A stretch of DNA of 53,762 nt. Source: Acetobacteraceae bacterium. Lineage in GTDB: Bacteria; Pseudomonadota; Alphaproteobacteria; Acetobacterales; Acetobacteraceae. The stretch spans positions 1 to 53,762 of the forward strand of contig JADLHF010000175.1 of NCBI GenBank assembly GCA_020848935.1, given 5' to 3'. Made by a program: the position numbers and the translations under genes. Positions 23,953-33,189 of the stretch are shown here, one piece after another. Each line of letters opens with the position of its first letter. The stretch's first letter is position 1. Under the pieces are notes generated by a model, which worked only from the letters and a program-made list of their open reading frames with translations, searched no databases and was not told where the DNA came from.

Positions 23953-26009
23953 GCCGGCGGCTCCGCGCGGGGGCCGGCATTCTGGGCCGCCAGTTCGGGC
24001 AGCAACGGCAGCAGGTCCGGCAGGTCGCGTTCGGCGGCGCAGGCGAGGAAGCTTGTGGCGTGCGGGGCCGGCGCGTCCTCGGCATCGGCGCGCGGCAGGC
24101 CGGCATCGTCCAGCGGCAGGGCGGCCAGGCCGATATCGGCGTAGACCGCCAACAGGGTCGGGCCGGCGCGCCAGATGGCGGGGGTCATCCCCTCCTGCGT
24201 TGCCAGATCGCGCAGGCGCCAGATGGCCGAGACGCGGTCGGCAACGGCGCCGGCAGGGTCGCCGAAACCCAGCACCACCCGCCCGACGCGGCGGAACGGG
24301 ATGGCGGCGCGCCCAGCCTCGCCCCAGATCAGGCCGTCGGCCCGCGCCGGCGGGGTGGCGCCGAGCGCGCGGTAGCGTTCCCGGCCGTCGCCGTCCCAGG
24401 CGTGGGCGATGACGCGGCCGGGGCGCACCAGGCCCCAGATTGCGATCAGCCCGACCAGCACGGACAGTGCCACGCTGATGCGCACCACGTTCGGCAGGGC
24501 CGGCGACAGCACCAGCTGCCACCAGGACTCGTGCGCCAGCAGCACCAGCCGCGGCTCGTAGGTGGCCAGCAGCAGCACGCTGCCCACCAGCAGCAGCGGC
24601 GCAGTGGCGCGCGAGGCGTCCAGCTTGCCGCTGAGCAGGCGGGCATGGCGGTAGAACAGCCGGCGGAACGGCGCCAGCAGGGCGGCGGCGGCCAGCAGCA
24701 GGGCAGGAATCCACAAATGCGCGCCGCGCGCCGCGGTGACCGCAGCCCCGGCCAGCAGCAGCGCGATGGTCAGGCCCCAGGCCAGGGTCACGCGCCGGGT
24801 CAGCGCGATCGACAGCACCACCAGGGCGGCGCCGATCAGGCTGGGCACGAAGCTGCCGGCGGGGTTGAACACCGCGGCGAGCCAGGCGGGGGCGAGCCAA
24901 GCGGGCAGATGCCAGTCCGGCGTAATCCAGGCGTAGTCGCCCAACGCGTCGATCGCGCCGAGGGCGAGCAGCAGCGCGCCGCACAGCGCCACCGCGCCGA
25001 CCGCCGCGGCGACCGCGAAGTCCGGCTGGCTCCAGCGGCCGATGGTCTGCACGCCGCGCAGCTTCGCGGTGCCGGCCATGACACCGCGGCCGCGCAACAG
25101 CACCTCATTGCCGGCAAAAAGTCCGCCGGCCAGGAACAGCGGCACGATGTAATAGTACAGCCGGAACACCACGACGGCGCCGACGATGACCGGCGGCTCC
25201 AGGAAGGGCGACAGGCCCAGCAGCATTGCCGTGTCGAACACGCCGATCCCGCCGGGCAGGTTGGCGGCCAGGCCGGCGGTGTAGGAGGCGAGGTAGATGC
25301 CGAGGAAGGCGATGAAGGTCAGCCCCTCGGCCGGTGGCAACAGGGCGTGGAAGATCGCGGCGGTGACGGCGACATCGACGGTGGCCAGCATGGTCTGGGC
25401 GATCGCCATGCGCCAGGACGGCAGTTCCACGTCATGGCCGAACACACGTATGCGGCCGATCACGCCGGACAGCACGATATAGGCGGTGGCGGTGGCCAGC
25501 AGCGCGGCGGCGATGCCGTGCATCACCCAGCGCGGCAGCCGGCTGCCGAGGACCGGCAGCACCTGCGGCTCGACCAGCAGCACCACGCCGCCCAGCACCA
25601 GTCCGCCGAGGAGGAAGGTGAGCGAGCAGAACGCGACGACCTTGCCGATCTGCAGCGGCGTCAGGCCCCAATGGGCGTACAGCCGGTAGCGCACCGCGGC
25701 GCCCGAGACGGCGGCGAAGCCAAGGTTGTGCGCCAGGGTATAGGCGCAGAACGAGGCGAAGGCAGCGCGGCCGTAGCTGACCGCACGGCCGGCATAGATG
25801 GTGCCGAGCCGGTCGTAGATGGTGAGCAGGGCATAGGCCAGCAGGGTCCAGCCCAGTGCCACCCATAGCTGGGTCGCGGGGATGGCGGCCAGGGCGGCCT
25901 TGATGTCGGCCAGCTTGAGGTTGCGGAATTCGTTCTGCACCACCCAGATCGCGCCCGCGAGCAGGGCGACGCCCAGCACCGGGGGCAGGTGGCGCAGCCA
26001 GGGTTTCAT
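23949..26009 (-). CDS. MprF-like lipid flippase with incomplete lysyl-lipid synthetase domain
   Basis: The 686-residue membrane protein resembles MprF. The N-terminal flippase region (about 1-330) starts LRHLPPVLGVALLAGAIWVV and includes AHNLGFAAVSGAAVRYRLYA and GLAANLPGGIGVFDTAMLLG, conserved in the UPF0104/LPG-synthase TM family. More helices follow to about 525. The soluble tail begins like the catalytic DUF2156 domain (GLIWGEAGRAAIPFRRVGRV, then GFGDPAGAVADRVSAIWRLR) but ends at 686, where the second GNAT half should continue; full MprF is about 850 residues. It therefore probably moves a lipid but may not make lysyl-phosphatidylglycerol. It lies 19 bp after lysK and overlaps the RND-glycosidase gene (ATGA). 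Confidence 0.85.
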   Translation of the reverse strand: MKPWLRHLPPVLGVALLAGAIWVVQNEFRNLKLADIKAALAAIPATQLWVALGWTLLAYALLTIYDRLGTIYAGRAVSYGRAAFASFCAYTLAHNLGFAAVSGAAVRYRLYAHWGLTPLQIGKVVAFCSLTFLLGGLVLGGVVLLVEPQVLPVLGSRLPRWVMHGIAAALLATATAYIVLSGVIGRIRVFGHDVELPSWRMAIAQTMLATVDVAVTAAIFHALLPPAEGLTFIAFLGIYLASYTAGLAANLPGGIGVFDTAMLLGLSPFLEPPVIVGAVVVFRLYYYIVPLFLAGGLFAGNEVLLRGRGVMAGTAKLRGVQTIGRWSQPDFAVAAAVGAVALCGALLLALGAIDALGDYAWITPDWHLPAWLAPAWLAAVFNPAGSFVPSLIGAALVVLSIALTRRVTLAWGLTIALLLAGAAVTAARGAHLWIPALLLAAAALLAPFRRLFYRHARLLSGKLDASRATAPLLLVGSVLLLATYEPRLVLLAHESWWQLVLSPALPNVVRISVALSVLVGLIAIWGLVRPGRVIAHAWDGDGRERYRALGATPPARADGLIWGEAGRAAIPFRRVGRVVLGFGDPAGAVADRVSAIWRLRDLATQEGMTPAIWRAGPTLLAVYADIGLAALPLDDAGLPRADAEDAPAPHATSFLACAAERDLPDLLPLLPELAAQNAGPRAEPPA

Positions 26010-26028
26010 GGGTCGGCGCGGCGGGCCG

Positions 26029-27612
26029 TCAGCCCGCCCCCTCCCGCAAGGCCCGCGCGATGAGTGCCATGGTTTCGGCGATACCGTAGAGGGCGATGAA
26101 CTGGCCGAAGCGCGGGCCTTCCTGTTGGCCGAGCAGCACCTGGTACAGGCAGCCGAACCAGGCGCGCAGCTCGGCAAAGGGGTGGCGCTTGCCGACCTCG
26201 TAGAGCACGGTCTGGATGTCCTCGGCCGGGGTGTCGGGCGCGAGCTTCGCCAGCTCGGCGTGCAGGTCGGCCAGGGCGGCGCGCTCGGTGTCGTCCGGCG
26301 CGCGGTACTGCTTCGCCGGGCGGACGAAGTCGCGGTAATAGGCCAGCGCGTATTCCACCAGGCGGGCGAGCAGCGGCATGTCCTGGGGTGTGGCGTCGGC
26401 ATTGTAGCGGCGGATGAAGCCCCACAGGATGTCCGGCGTCTCGGCGTTCACCACGCTGGCCAGGTTGAGCAGCATGGCGAAGGACAGCGGCGAGTGCGCT
26501 TCCTGCGGGATGCGCCCGCCATGGATGTGCCAGACGGGGTTGGCGGGCTTTTCGTGGGCGGGCTGGGCGTGGGCCTTCAGCGCGTTGGCGATGTATTCGT
26601 CCACGGCGCGGGGGATGACGTCGAAATACAGCCGTTTGGCGCGTTGCGGCTGGTTGTACATGTACTGGCTGAGGGATTCCGGCGGCGCATAGCGCAGCCA
26701 CTCCTCGACCGAGAGGCCATTGCCCTTGGACTTGGAGATTTTCTGGGCCTGTTCGTCGAGGAACAGCTCGTAGGTGAAGCCGACCGGGGGCGTGCTGCCG
26801 AGGATGCGGCAGATGGCGCCGGAGAGCCGCACGCTGTCGATCAGGTCCTTGCCCGACATTTCGTAATCGACGCCCAGCGCGTGCCAGCGCATCGCCCAGT
26901 CGGCCTTCCACTGGCACTTGCCGCCGCCGCCGAGGATGCAGGTCTCGTGGCGGGCGCCGGTGGCGGGGTCGGTCCAGGCGACCAGGCCGGCTTCGGTGTC
27001 CAGCACGTCGAGCTTGACCTGCATGACGATGCCGGTCTCGGGGTGGATCGGCAGGATCGGCGAATAGGTGGCGCGGCGGTCGGGGCCGAGGGTGGGCAGC
27101 ACGACGCCGACGATGGCGTCGTGCTTGCGCAGGATCTCCTTCATCGCGTCGTCGAAGCGGCCGGCGGCGTAGTACTCGCTGGACGAGGCGAACTCGTATT
27201 CGAAGCCGAAGCTGTCCAGGAAGCTTTGCAGCCTGGCGTTGTTGTGTTCGCCGAAACTGGCATGGGTGCCGAAGGGGTCGGGGATGCGGGTGAGCGGCTT
27301 TCCCAGGTGGGCGGCCAGCATCTCCTTGTTGGGCACGTTGTCGGGGACCTTGCGCAGCCCGTCCATGTCGTCGCTGAAGGCGAGCAGCTTGCTGGGCAGG
27401 CCGGTGAGCTCGGTGAAGGCGCGCCGCACCCAGGAGGTGCGGGCGACCTCTCCGAAGGTGCCGATATGCGGCAGGCCGGAAGGGCCGTAGCCGGTTTGGA
27501 ACAGGGCGGCGGATTTGCCGGATTTCGCCATGCGCTCGGCCAGCTTCCGGGCTTCCTCGAAGGGCCAGGAGCGGGGCAATGACGGGGCTGGGGTAGGGGC
27601 GGTCGCGGACAT
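26029..27612 (-). CDS. lysK: Lysyl-tRNA synthetase, class I
   Basis: This enzyme charges tRNA-Lys. The 527-residue product is the archaeal-type class I enzyme used by many alphaproteobacteria in place of class II LysS. It has the Rossmann signature GPSGLPHIGTFGEVARTSWV (about 44-63, HIGH-like) and KISKSKGNGLSVEEWLRYAP (KMSKS loop, near 289), with the ILGGGGKCQWKADWAMRWHA block between. The ATG at 27610-27612 gives a normal N-terminus. It is the first gene of a three-gene minus-strand operon with the MprF-like and RND-glycosidase genes. The neighbourhood is notable because MprF enzymes use Lys-tRNA as donor. Confidence 0.96.
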   Translation of the reverse strand: MSATAPTPAPSLPRSWPFEEARKLAERMAKSGKSAALFQTGYGPSGLPHIGTFGEVARTSWVRRAFTELTGLPSKLLAFSDDMDGLRKVPDNVPNKEMLAAHLGKPLTRIPDPFGTHASFGEHNNARLQSFLDSFGFEYEFASSSEYYAAGRFDDAMKEILRKHDAIVGVVLPTLGPDRRATYSPILPIHPETGIVMQVKLDVLDTEAGLVAWTDPATGARHETCILGGGGKCQWKADWAMRWHALGVDYEMSGKDLIDSVRLSGAICRILGSTPPVGFTYELFLDEQAQKISKSKGNGLSVEEWLRYAPPESLSQYMYNQPQRAKRLYFDVIPRAVDEYIANALKAHAQPAHEKPANPVWHIHGGRIPQEAHSPLSFAMLLNLASVVNAETPDILWGFIRRYNADATPQDMPLLARLVEYALAYYRDFVRPAKQYRAPDDTERAALADLHAELAKLAPDTPAEDIQTVLYEVGKRHPFAELRAWFGCLYQVLLGQQEGPRFGQFIALYGIAETMALIARALREGAG

Positions 27613-27728
27613 GGGGCGGAACCTAGTGGATTTGGCCCCCCTGGGAAACATGGGCGGGAGACATCGTGCGGGAACACCGCGCCGGAGAGGGTTTCGCCGG
27701 CCAGACAAGACATCCCTATAGTGCTGCG

Positions 27729-30509
27729 ATGCCGTCCTCCTTCCCCCTGCCCGATTCGCCATCGGTTGTCGCGGGCGCCGCGCGGGCGGCGATCCTGACC
27801 GGGGATGGCGAGATGCTGTCGCTGGCCGCAGCGGCGGCGGGGCGGGAACTACGCGGCACGGTGCCGCTGCTGGTGCATGCGCCGGCGACGCTGAAGCGGC
27901 TGGGGTTGGGGGCGCTACCGGCGCTCGATCTGCTGGAGCTGTTTGCCTTTGTGCTGCCGGCACGCGGGGTGGCGCCGACGCCGCGGGGGCTGGCGCTGGC
28001 GCTGGACATGAAGCCCCTGGCGCCGGGGCTGGAGAATGCCGCCGCGGCCCTGCCCGATATCGCCACGGCGCTGCTGTCGCGCCTGGTGCAGTTGCGCGGG
28101 CTGCCGGCGGCCAAGCCGTTGGCGGAGCTTGCCGCGCGCATGGGCAGCGGCGGCTGGGGTTGGGCGGAGGTGGTGCTGGCCGCGCTGGGCCTGCCCGGGG
28201 CGGTGGCGTCGGACGAGCCGCTGCGGGTGTGGAAGCGGCTGGCGGAGTGGGAGGAATTGCCGCCGCCGCCGCCACCCTCGGCGCTGGCCGTGGCGCCGGA
28301 GGAGGCGCGCGGCCGGCTGGCCGAGATGCTGGGCGACGGGGCGGAGGCGCGGCCGGGGCAGTCGGACTATGCGGCGGCGGTCAGCGAGGCCTTCGCGCCG
28401 CGGGAACAGCGCGGTGATCCGCATCTGGTGCTGGCCGAGGCCGGCACCGGGACCGGCAAGACGCTGGGCTATGTGGCGCCGGCCAGCCTGTGGGCCGAGC
28501 GCAACAAGGGCAGCGTGTGGGTGAGCACCTTCACCCGCCACCTGCAACGCCAGGTGGAGGGGGAATTGGCGCGGCTTTACCCCAATCCGGTTGAGCGGCG
28601 GCGGCGCGTGGTGGTGCGCAAGGGGCGCGAAAATTACTTGTGCCTGCTGAATTTGCAGGATGCGATGGGGCCGGTGCTGTCGGGCGGCGGTCAGGGCGTG
28701 ATCCCGCTGGGGCTGATTTCGCGCTGGGCGATGGCGACCAGCGACGGCGATATCCAGGGCGGCGACCTGCCGGGCTGGTTCGGCGACCTGTTCGGCACCG
28801 CCTATACCGCCGGGCTGGCCGACCGGCGCGGCGAGTGCATCCATGCCGGCTGCGAGCATTGGAAGAAATGCTTCGTCGAACACACCATCCGCCGTGCCCG
28901 CGGGGCGGAACTGGTGGTGGCCAACCATGCCCTGGTGATGGCGCAGGCGGTGTGGGGCGGGCTGGACGATAGCGCGGTGCCCAGCCGCTATGTCTTCGAC
29001 GAGGGGCATCATCTGTTCGATGCCGCCGACGGGGCGTTTTCCGCCGTGCTCAGCGGGTTGGAGGCGGTGGAGCTGCGGCGCTGGCTGCTGGGGGCCGAGG
29101 GCGGGCGGTCGCGGGCGCGCGGGCTGCGGCGGCGGGTGGAGGACCTGGTGGCGGCGCGCGACGACCTGCTGGCGCCGCTGGACGCCGCATTGGGGGCGGC
29201 GCGGGCGCTGCCGGCGGCGGGCTGGCAGGAGCGGCTGGGGGCGACGTTGCCGGCGCTGGAGGACGAGGGGGGGCAGGCCAATCCGACCGAGGCCTTCCTG
29301 CGCGCCGCCCGCAGGCAGGTGCTGGCGCGGGTGCAGGGGGATGGCGATGGCACCGCGGGCTCGCTGGAATGCGACCTGTATCCGGTGGGGCCGGAGCTGC
29401 CGGAGCGGGCGGCCGCCCTGGCGCGGGCGCTGCACCGGCTGGCGGTGCCGCTGAAGACGCTGGCCGGGCGGATGGCGGCGCGGCTGGAGGACGAGGCGGA
29501 GGAACTGGACGAGGCGACGCGCAACCGTATCGAGGCGGCCTGCCGGTCGCTGAAGCGCCGCGCGATCGATCCGCTGGCGGCGTGGGAGGCGATGCTGGGG
29601 GCGGTTGGCACCGCCCCGCCGGCGCCGGGGCAGCGGCCGGAGCATATCTTTTTCCTGCGGCTGAGCCGCCGGGGCATGGAGGACCGGGACATCGGGCTGC
29701 ACCGGCACTGGCTGGACCCGACCATTCCGTTCGCCATGACGCTGGCGCGCCCGGCGCAGGGGCTGCTGGTGACCTCGGCGACGCTGCGCGATGCCGGGGC
29801 GGAGGATGTCGAGACGGCCTGGGCGGATGCCGAGGCGCGGGTGGGGGCCACCCATTTGCCCAGCCCGGCGATCCGGGTGGCCGTCGCCTCGCCGTTCGAC
29901 TACGCCGCGCAGACCCGGGCCTTTGTGGTCACCGACGTGAATTCGCGCGAGATCGCGGCGCTGGCGGCGGCGTATCGGACGCTGTTCCTGGCGGCCGGCG
30001 GCGGCGGGCTCGGCCTGTTCACCGCCATCGCCCGGCTGCGCGCGGTGCATGCCCGCATCGCCGCCCCGCTGGAGGCGGCGGGCATTCCCCTGTTGGCGCA
30101 GCATGTCGATGCCATGGACAACGCCACACTGGTGGATGTGTTCCGCACCGAGGAGGAAAGCTGCCTGCTGGGCACCGATGCGATGCGCGACGGGGTGGAC
30201 GTGCCCGGCCGGGCGCTGCGGCTGGTAGTCTTCGAGCGGGTGCCGTGGCCGCGGCCGGATATCCTGCATCGTGAGCGCCGGGTGCACCTGTCGGGCGGCA
30301 ACACCGCCGGCTATGACAGCCGGGTGGCGCGGTTCCGGCTGCGCCAGGCCTTCGGCCGGCTGATCCGCTCGGCAAGTGACCGTGGCGCCTTCGTGCTGCT
30401 GGACCGCTCCACGCCGACCCGGCTGCTGTCGGCCTTTCCCCAGGGCGTTTCGGTGCAACGGGTGGGGCTGGCCGAGGCGGCGGCGCAGATCCGTGCCTTC
30501 CTGGGCTGA
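27729..30509 (+). CDS. DinG/XPD-like ATP-dependent DNA helicase
   Basis: The 926-residue superfamily 2 helicase has a non-conserved N-terminal region (1-200), then Walker A EAGTGTGKTLGYVAPASLW (about 238-256), an iron-sulfur domain with cysteines in ENYLCLLNLQ and RGECIHAGCEHWKKCFVEH, a DEGH Walker B box in YVFDEGHHLFDAADGAF (near 424), and a C-terminal motor domain with CLLGTDAMRDGVDVPGRALR and FRLRQAFGRLIRSASDRGAF. DinG relatives unwind damaged or structured DNA (R-loops, G-quadruplexes) 5' to 3'. The GC-rich, repeat-bearing genome fits such a role, but that is inference. It is divergent from lysK, with 116 bp between. Confidence 0.92.
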   Translation: MPSSFPLPDSPSVVAGAARAAILTGDGEMLSLAAAAAGRELRGTVPLLVHAPATLKRLGLGALPALDLLELFAFVLPARGVAPTPRGLALALDMKPLAPGLENAAAALPDIATALLSRLVQLRGLPAAKPLAELAARMGSGGWGWAEVVLAALGLPGAVASDEPLRVWKRLAEWEELPPPPPPSALAVAPEEARGRLAEMLGDGAEARPGQSDYAAAVSEAFAPREQRGDPHLVLAEAGTGTGKTLGYVAPASLWAERNKGSVWVSTFTRHLQRQVEGELARLYPNPVERRRRVVVRKGRENYLCLLNLQDAMGPVLSGGGQGVIPLGLISRWAMATSDGDIQGGDLPGWFGDLFGTAYTAGLADRRGECIHAGCEHWKKCFVEHTIRRARGAELVVANHALVMAQAVWGGLDDSAVPSRYVFDEGHHLFDAADGAFSAVLSGLEAVELRRWLLGAEGGRSRARGLRRRVEDLVAARDDLLAPLDAALGAARALPAAGWQERLGATLPALEDEGGQANPTEAFLRAARRQVLARVQGDGDGTAGSLECDLYPVGPELPERAAALARALHRLAVPLKTLAGRMAARLEDEAEELDEATRNRIEAACRSLKRRAIDPLAAWEAMLGAVGTAPPAPGQRPEHIFFLRLSRRGMEDRDIGLHRHWLDPTIPFAMTLARPAQGLLVTSATLRDAGAEDVETAWADAEARVGATHLPSPAIRVAVASPFDYAAQTRAFVVTDVNSREIAALAAAYRTLFLAAGGGGLGLFTAIARLRAVHARIAAPLEAAGIPLLAQHVDAMDNATLVDVFRTEEESCLLGTDAMRDGVDVPGRALRLVVFERVPWPRPDILHRERRVHLSGGNTAGYDSRVARFRLRQAFGRLIRSASDRGAFVLLDRSTPTRLLSAFPQGVSVQRVGLAEAAAQIRAFLG

Positions 30510-30580
30510 GCGGCGCCGGCACTTCCATTTCTGCCGTGGTTGCGAGGTGACAACCATAGCGGCCTGTCTTAGAGAGGCTT

Positions 30581-31780
30581 ATGGCGCTCCGCCCCCACTC
30601 CGTGGGCTTCACTTTCCTGATCGGTGCGCTGGCGGCGTTGCCGCCGCTGTCCATCGACCTCGGGCTGCCGGCGCTGACCCTGCTTGAGGACTCGCTGGGG
30701 GCCTCCGCCACCGACGCGGCGTTGACATTGTCGCTGTTCCTGGCTGGGTTCGGCGTGTCGCAGCTGTTGATGGGGCCGTTGTCGGATCGCCATGGGCGGC
30801 GGCCGGTGATGCTGGCGGGCATGACGCTGTATGCGCTGGCTGGGCTGGGCTGCACGCTGGCGCCATCGATGGAGGTGCTGCTGGCGTTCCGCCTTCTGGA
30901 GGGGATCGGGGCGGCCGGCGGAACGACCCTGGCCATGGCGGTGGTGCGCGACAGCTTCGACGGCCAGGCGGCGCGCATCAAGATGAGCCAGGTCAGCATG
31001 GTCATCACCATTGCGCCGATCATCGCGCCGTCGCTGGGCGGGCTGCTGCTGGTGTTCGGCGAATGGCGGCTGATCTATGCCGTGCTGACGATCACCGGCG
31101 TGCTGCTGGTGCTGGCGGTGCGCTTCGGCCTGGCGGAAAGCCACCCACCCGTGCCGGGCGCGCGGCTGGACCTGATCGGCCGCTACGCCACGGTGCTGCG
31201 CCAGCGCCGCACGATGGGCTATGTGCTGGTGAACACGTTGGGCTCGGGCGGGCTGTTCGCCTTCATATCGTCCTCGCCGCTGGTGCTGATGGACGCGATG
31301 GGGGTCAGCATGCAGGTGTTCGGCCTGTTGTTCGCCACCACGTCGAGCGGGATTCTGCTGGGCTCGACGATCAACAGCATGCTGGCGCGGCGCGGCGTGA
31401 GCCCGCGCATGCCGCTGGCGTTGGGGCTGGTGGCGGGGCCGCTGGCGGCGCTGGCGGCGGCGGGATTCCTGGCGGCAGGGGTGGAGCGGCTGGAGACGTT
31501 CATTCCGTTCATCGTGGTGGTGGGCATCTGCCGCGGCATGACCACGCCGAACATCACCCACGCGGCACTGGAGCCGGTGCCCCATCATGCCGGGCTGACC
31601 GCGGCGCTGATGGGCTGCGGGCAGATGCTGTGCATGGCGCTGTCCGGCGTGGTGGTGGCGGCGCTGTATCCGCATCTCGGCCCATTGGGGGTGGCATTGG
31701 CGATGGTGGTGTTCCTGGGCTCCGGCCTGGCCGCCTGGCTGATCGTCGAGCGGGGCGAAAATCGTCTCCACGTGGCATGA
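30581..31780 (+). CDS. Bcr/CflA-family multidrug MFS exporter
   Basis: The 399-residue, 12-helix major facilitator has the family start GFTFLIGALAALPPLSIDLG, in which the TM1 Asp is conserved. The loop 2-3 motif A is GPLSDRHGRRPVMLAGMTLY, and TM4 carries RLLEGIGAAGGTTLAMAVVR, the drug/proton antiporter signature. It probably exports a drug or metabolite using the proton gradient; related proteins handle bicyclomycin, chloramphenicol or sulfonamides. It is the first gene before rmuC, 27 bp apart, with no obvious functional link. Confidence 0.92.
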   Translation: MALRPHSVGFTFLIGALAALPPLSIDLGLPALTLLEDSLGASATDAALTLSLFLAGFGVSQLLMGPLSDRHGRRPVMLAGMTLYALAGLGCTLAPSMEVLLAFRLLEGIGAAGGTTLAMAVVRDSFDGQAARIKMSQVSMVITIAPIIAPSLGGLLLVFGEWRLIYAVLTITGVLLVLAVRFGLAESHPPVPGARLDLIGRYATVLRQRRTMGYVLVNTLGSGGLFAFISSSPLVLMDAMGVSMQVFGLLFATTSSGILLGSTINSMLARRGVSPRMPLALGLVAGPLAALAAAGFLAAGVERLETFIPFIVVVGICRGMTTPNITHAALEPVPHHAGLTAALMGCGQMLCMALSGVVVAALYPHLGPLGVALAMVVFLGSGLAAWLIVERGENRLHVA

Positions 31781-31807
31781 TCGGCGACGAATCGGGCGGG
31801 CAATGCG

Positions 31808-33028
31808 ATGGACATGATGCTGCTGGCCGCCGGCGGGGCGGCGCTGACCGGATTGCTGGTCTGTGTGCTGGTGCTGCGCCAGGGGGACGCTTTGGCCCGG
31901 TTGCGGCTGCTGGCCGAACAAGGGCTGGCCGGGCAGCGCGGCGAGGCGGAGACGCTGCGCGCCACGCTGGCGGCCACCGAGCGGGCGCTGGCGGCCAGCC
32001 TGGCGGAGAATGCCGGTCAGCTGCGCCGCGACGTGGCGGGTGCGATCCGCGACATGCGCGCGGAGATCCACCAGCAACTGGTGGCCACCCGCGAGGGCAC
32101 CGAGCGCAAGCTGGGGGAAATCCAGGCCAGTGTGAACGAGCAGCTGCATGCGGCATTGGAGAAGCAGATGACCGCCAGCTTCGCCCGCGTCACCGAGCAG
32201 TTCGCCCAGGTGCAGCAGGCGATGGGCGAGATGCAGGCGGTGGGCGCGCAGATCGGCGACATCAAGCGGCTGTTCGGCAACGTCAAGACGCGCGGCGGCT
32301 GGGGCGAGACGCAGGTGCGCGCCATGCTGGACGATGTGCTGCCGCCCGGGGCCTATGACACCAATTGGCGACCGCGGGCGGACAGCGAGGACGCGGTGGA
32401 ATTCGCCATCATCATGCCGATGCGCGGCGAGCACCGGCCGCGCCTGCCGGTGGATGCCAAGTTTCCGGTGGAGGATTACGAGCGGCTGCTGAGCGCGCTG
32501 GATGCCGCGGACGCCGACGCCGAACGCGCGGCGCGCCGGGCGCTGGGCCAGCGGGTGCGGGCCGAGGCGAAGAAGATCTCCGACAAGTACATCGTGCCGC
32601 CGGCCACCGTCGAATTCGCGGTGATGTACCTGCCGACCGACGGGCTGTATGCCGAGGTGGCGCGCATGGATGGGCTGGTCGATGAGCTCGGCCGGGTGCA
32701 TCGGGTGCTGGTGATGGGCCCCAGCCTGTTCCCGGCACTGCTGCGCACCATCCATCTGGGGCACGTGACCCTGGCGCTGGAGCAGAAGGCCGACGAGGTC
32801 CGGCTGTTGCTTGGCGCGGCACGGACCGAGATGCAGAAGATGGACGGGGTGATCGACAAGCTGGCGCGCCAGGCCGGCACGTTCAGCGCCACCATCGGTC
32901 AGATGAAGACGCGCACCACGGCGATCGAGCGCAAGCTGCGCGGGGTGGCGACGATGGACCCCGCGGCCGCCGCGCTGCTGATCGGCCCCGTTGATGCGAC
33001 GGTTGACGCGGCGGAAGAGGAGGGCTGA
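31808..33028 (+). CDS. rmuC: DNA recombination protein RmuC
   Basis: The 406-residue protein starts with a single hydrophobic anchor (MLLAAGGAALTGLLVCVLVL), continues as a long charged coiled coil (about 30-165), then has the RmuC nuclease-like core. The core shows RLFGNVKTRGGWGETQVRAM, PVDAKFPVEDYERLL, and VEFAVMYLPTDGLYAEV, followed by the ALEQKADEVRLLLGAARTE helix. The DAK motif is part of the PD-(D/E)XK fold. RmuC limits inversion at short inverted repeats in E. coli. A copy of the hairpin repeat begins 18 bp after its stop. Confidence 0.95.
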   Translation: MDMMLLAAGGAALTGLLVCVLVLRQGDALARLRLLAEQGLAGQRGEAETLRATLAATERALAASLAENAGQLRRDVAGAIRDMRAEIHQQLVATREGTERKLGEIQASVNEQLHAALEKQMTASFARVTEQFAQVQQAMGEMQAVGAQIGDIKRLFGNVKTRGGWGETQVRAMLDDVLPPGAYDTNWRPRADSEDAVEFAIIMPMRGEHRPRLPVDAKFPVEDYERLLSALDAADADAERAARRALGQRVRAEAKKISDKYIVPPATVEFAVMYLPTDGLYAEVARMDGLVDELGRVHRVLVMGPSLFPALLRTIHLGHVTLALEQKADEVRLLLGAARTEMQKMDGVIDKLARQAGTFSATIGQMKTRTTAIERKLRGVATMDPAAAALLIGPVDATVDAAEEEG

Positions 33029-33046
33029 GATGAGGGAAGGAAGCAC

Positions 33047-33170
33047 GTTCTTTTTTGAAAAAAAGAACCAAAAAACTTCCATCCACTGGACTGGTGCGAC
33101 ACCATCGGCCATGGAGCTGAATGGATAAAAGTCTTTTTGCTTCTTTTTCTTCAGAAAAAGAAGACCTTCC
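33047..33170. repeat. Bipartite hairpin repeat, copy 5 (full)
   Basis: Block A is at 33047-33077, just after the rmuC stop. Block B is at 33128-33170, ending 19 bases before the gmhA start, so it forms most of the gmhA leader. Block B reads in frame with gmhA ([15 protein letters not shown]), which could mislead start calling. Confidence 0.9.
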
Positions 33171-33189
33171 TTCCTGCCCAGGAGGCTTC

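Noticed and set aside
20524..24144. Plus-strand open frame of about 1200 codons opposite the RND-glycosidase gene
   Set aside because: It is rich in Gly, Gln and Arg with no recognisable domain, and lies exactly antisense to a gene with clear family matches. Long antisense frames are expected at this GC content.
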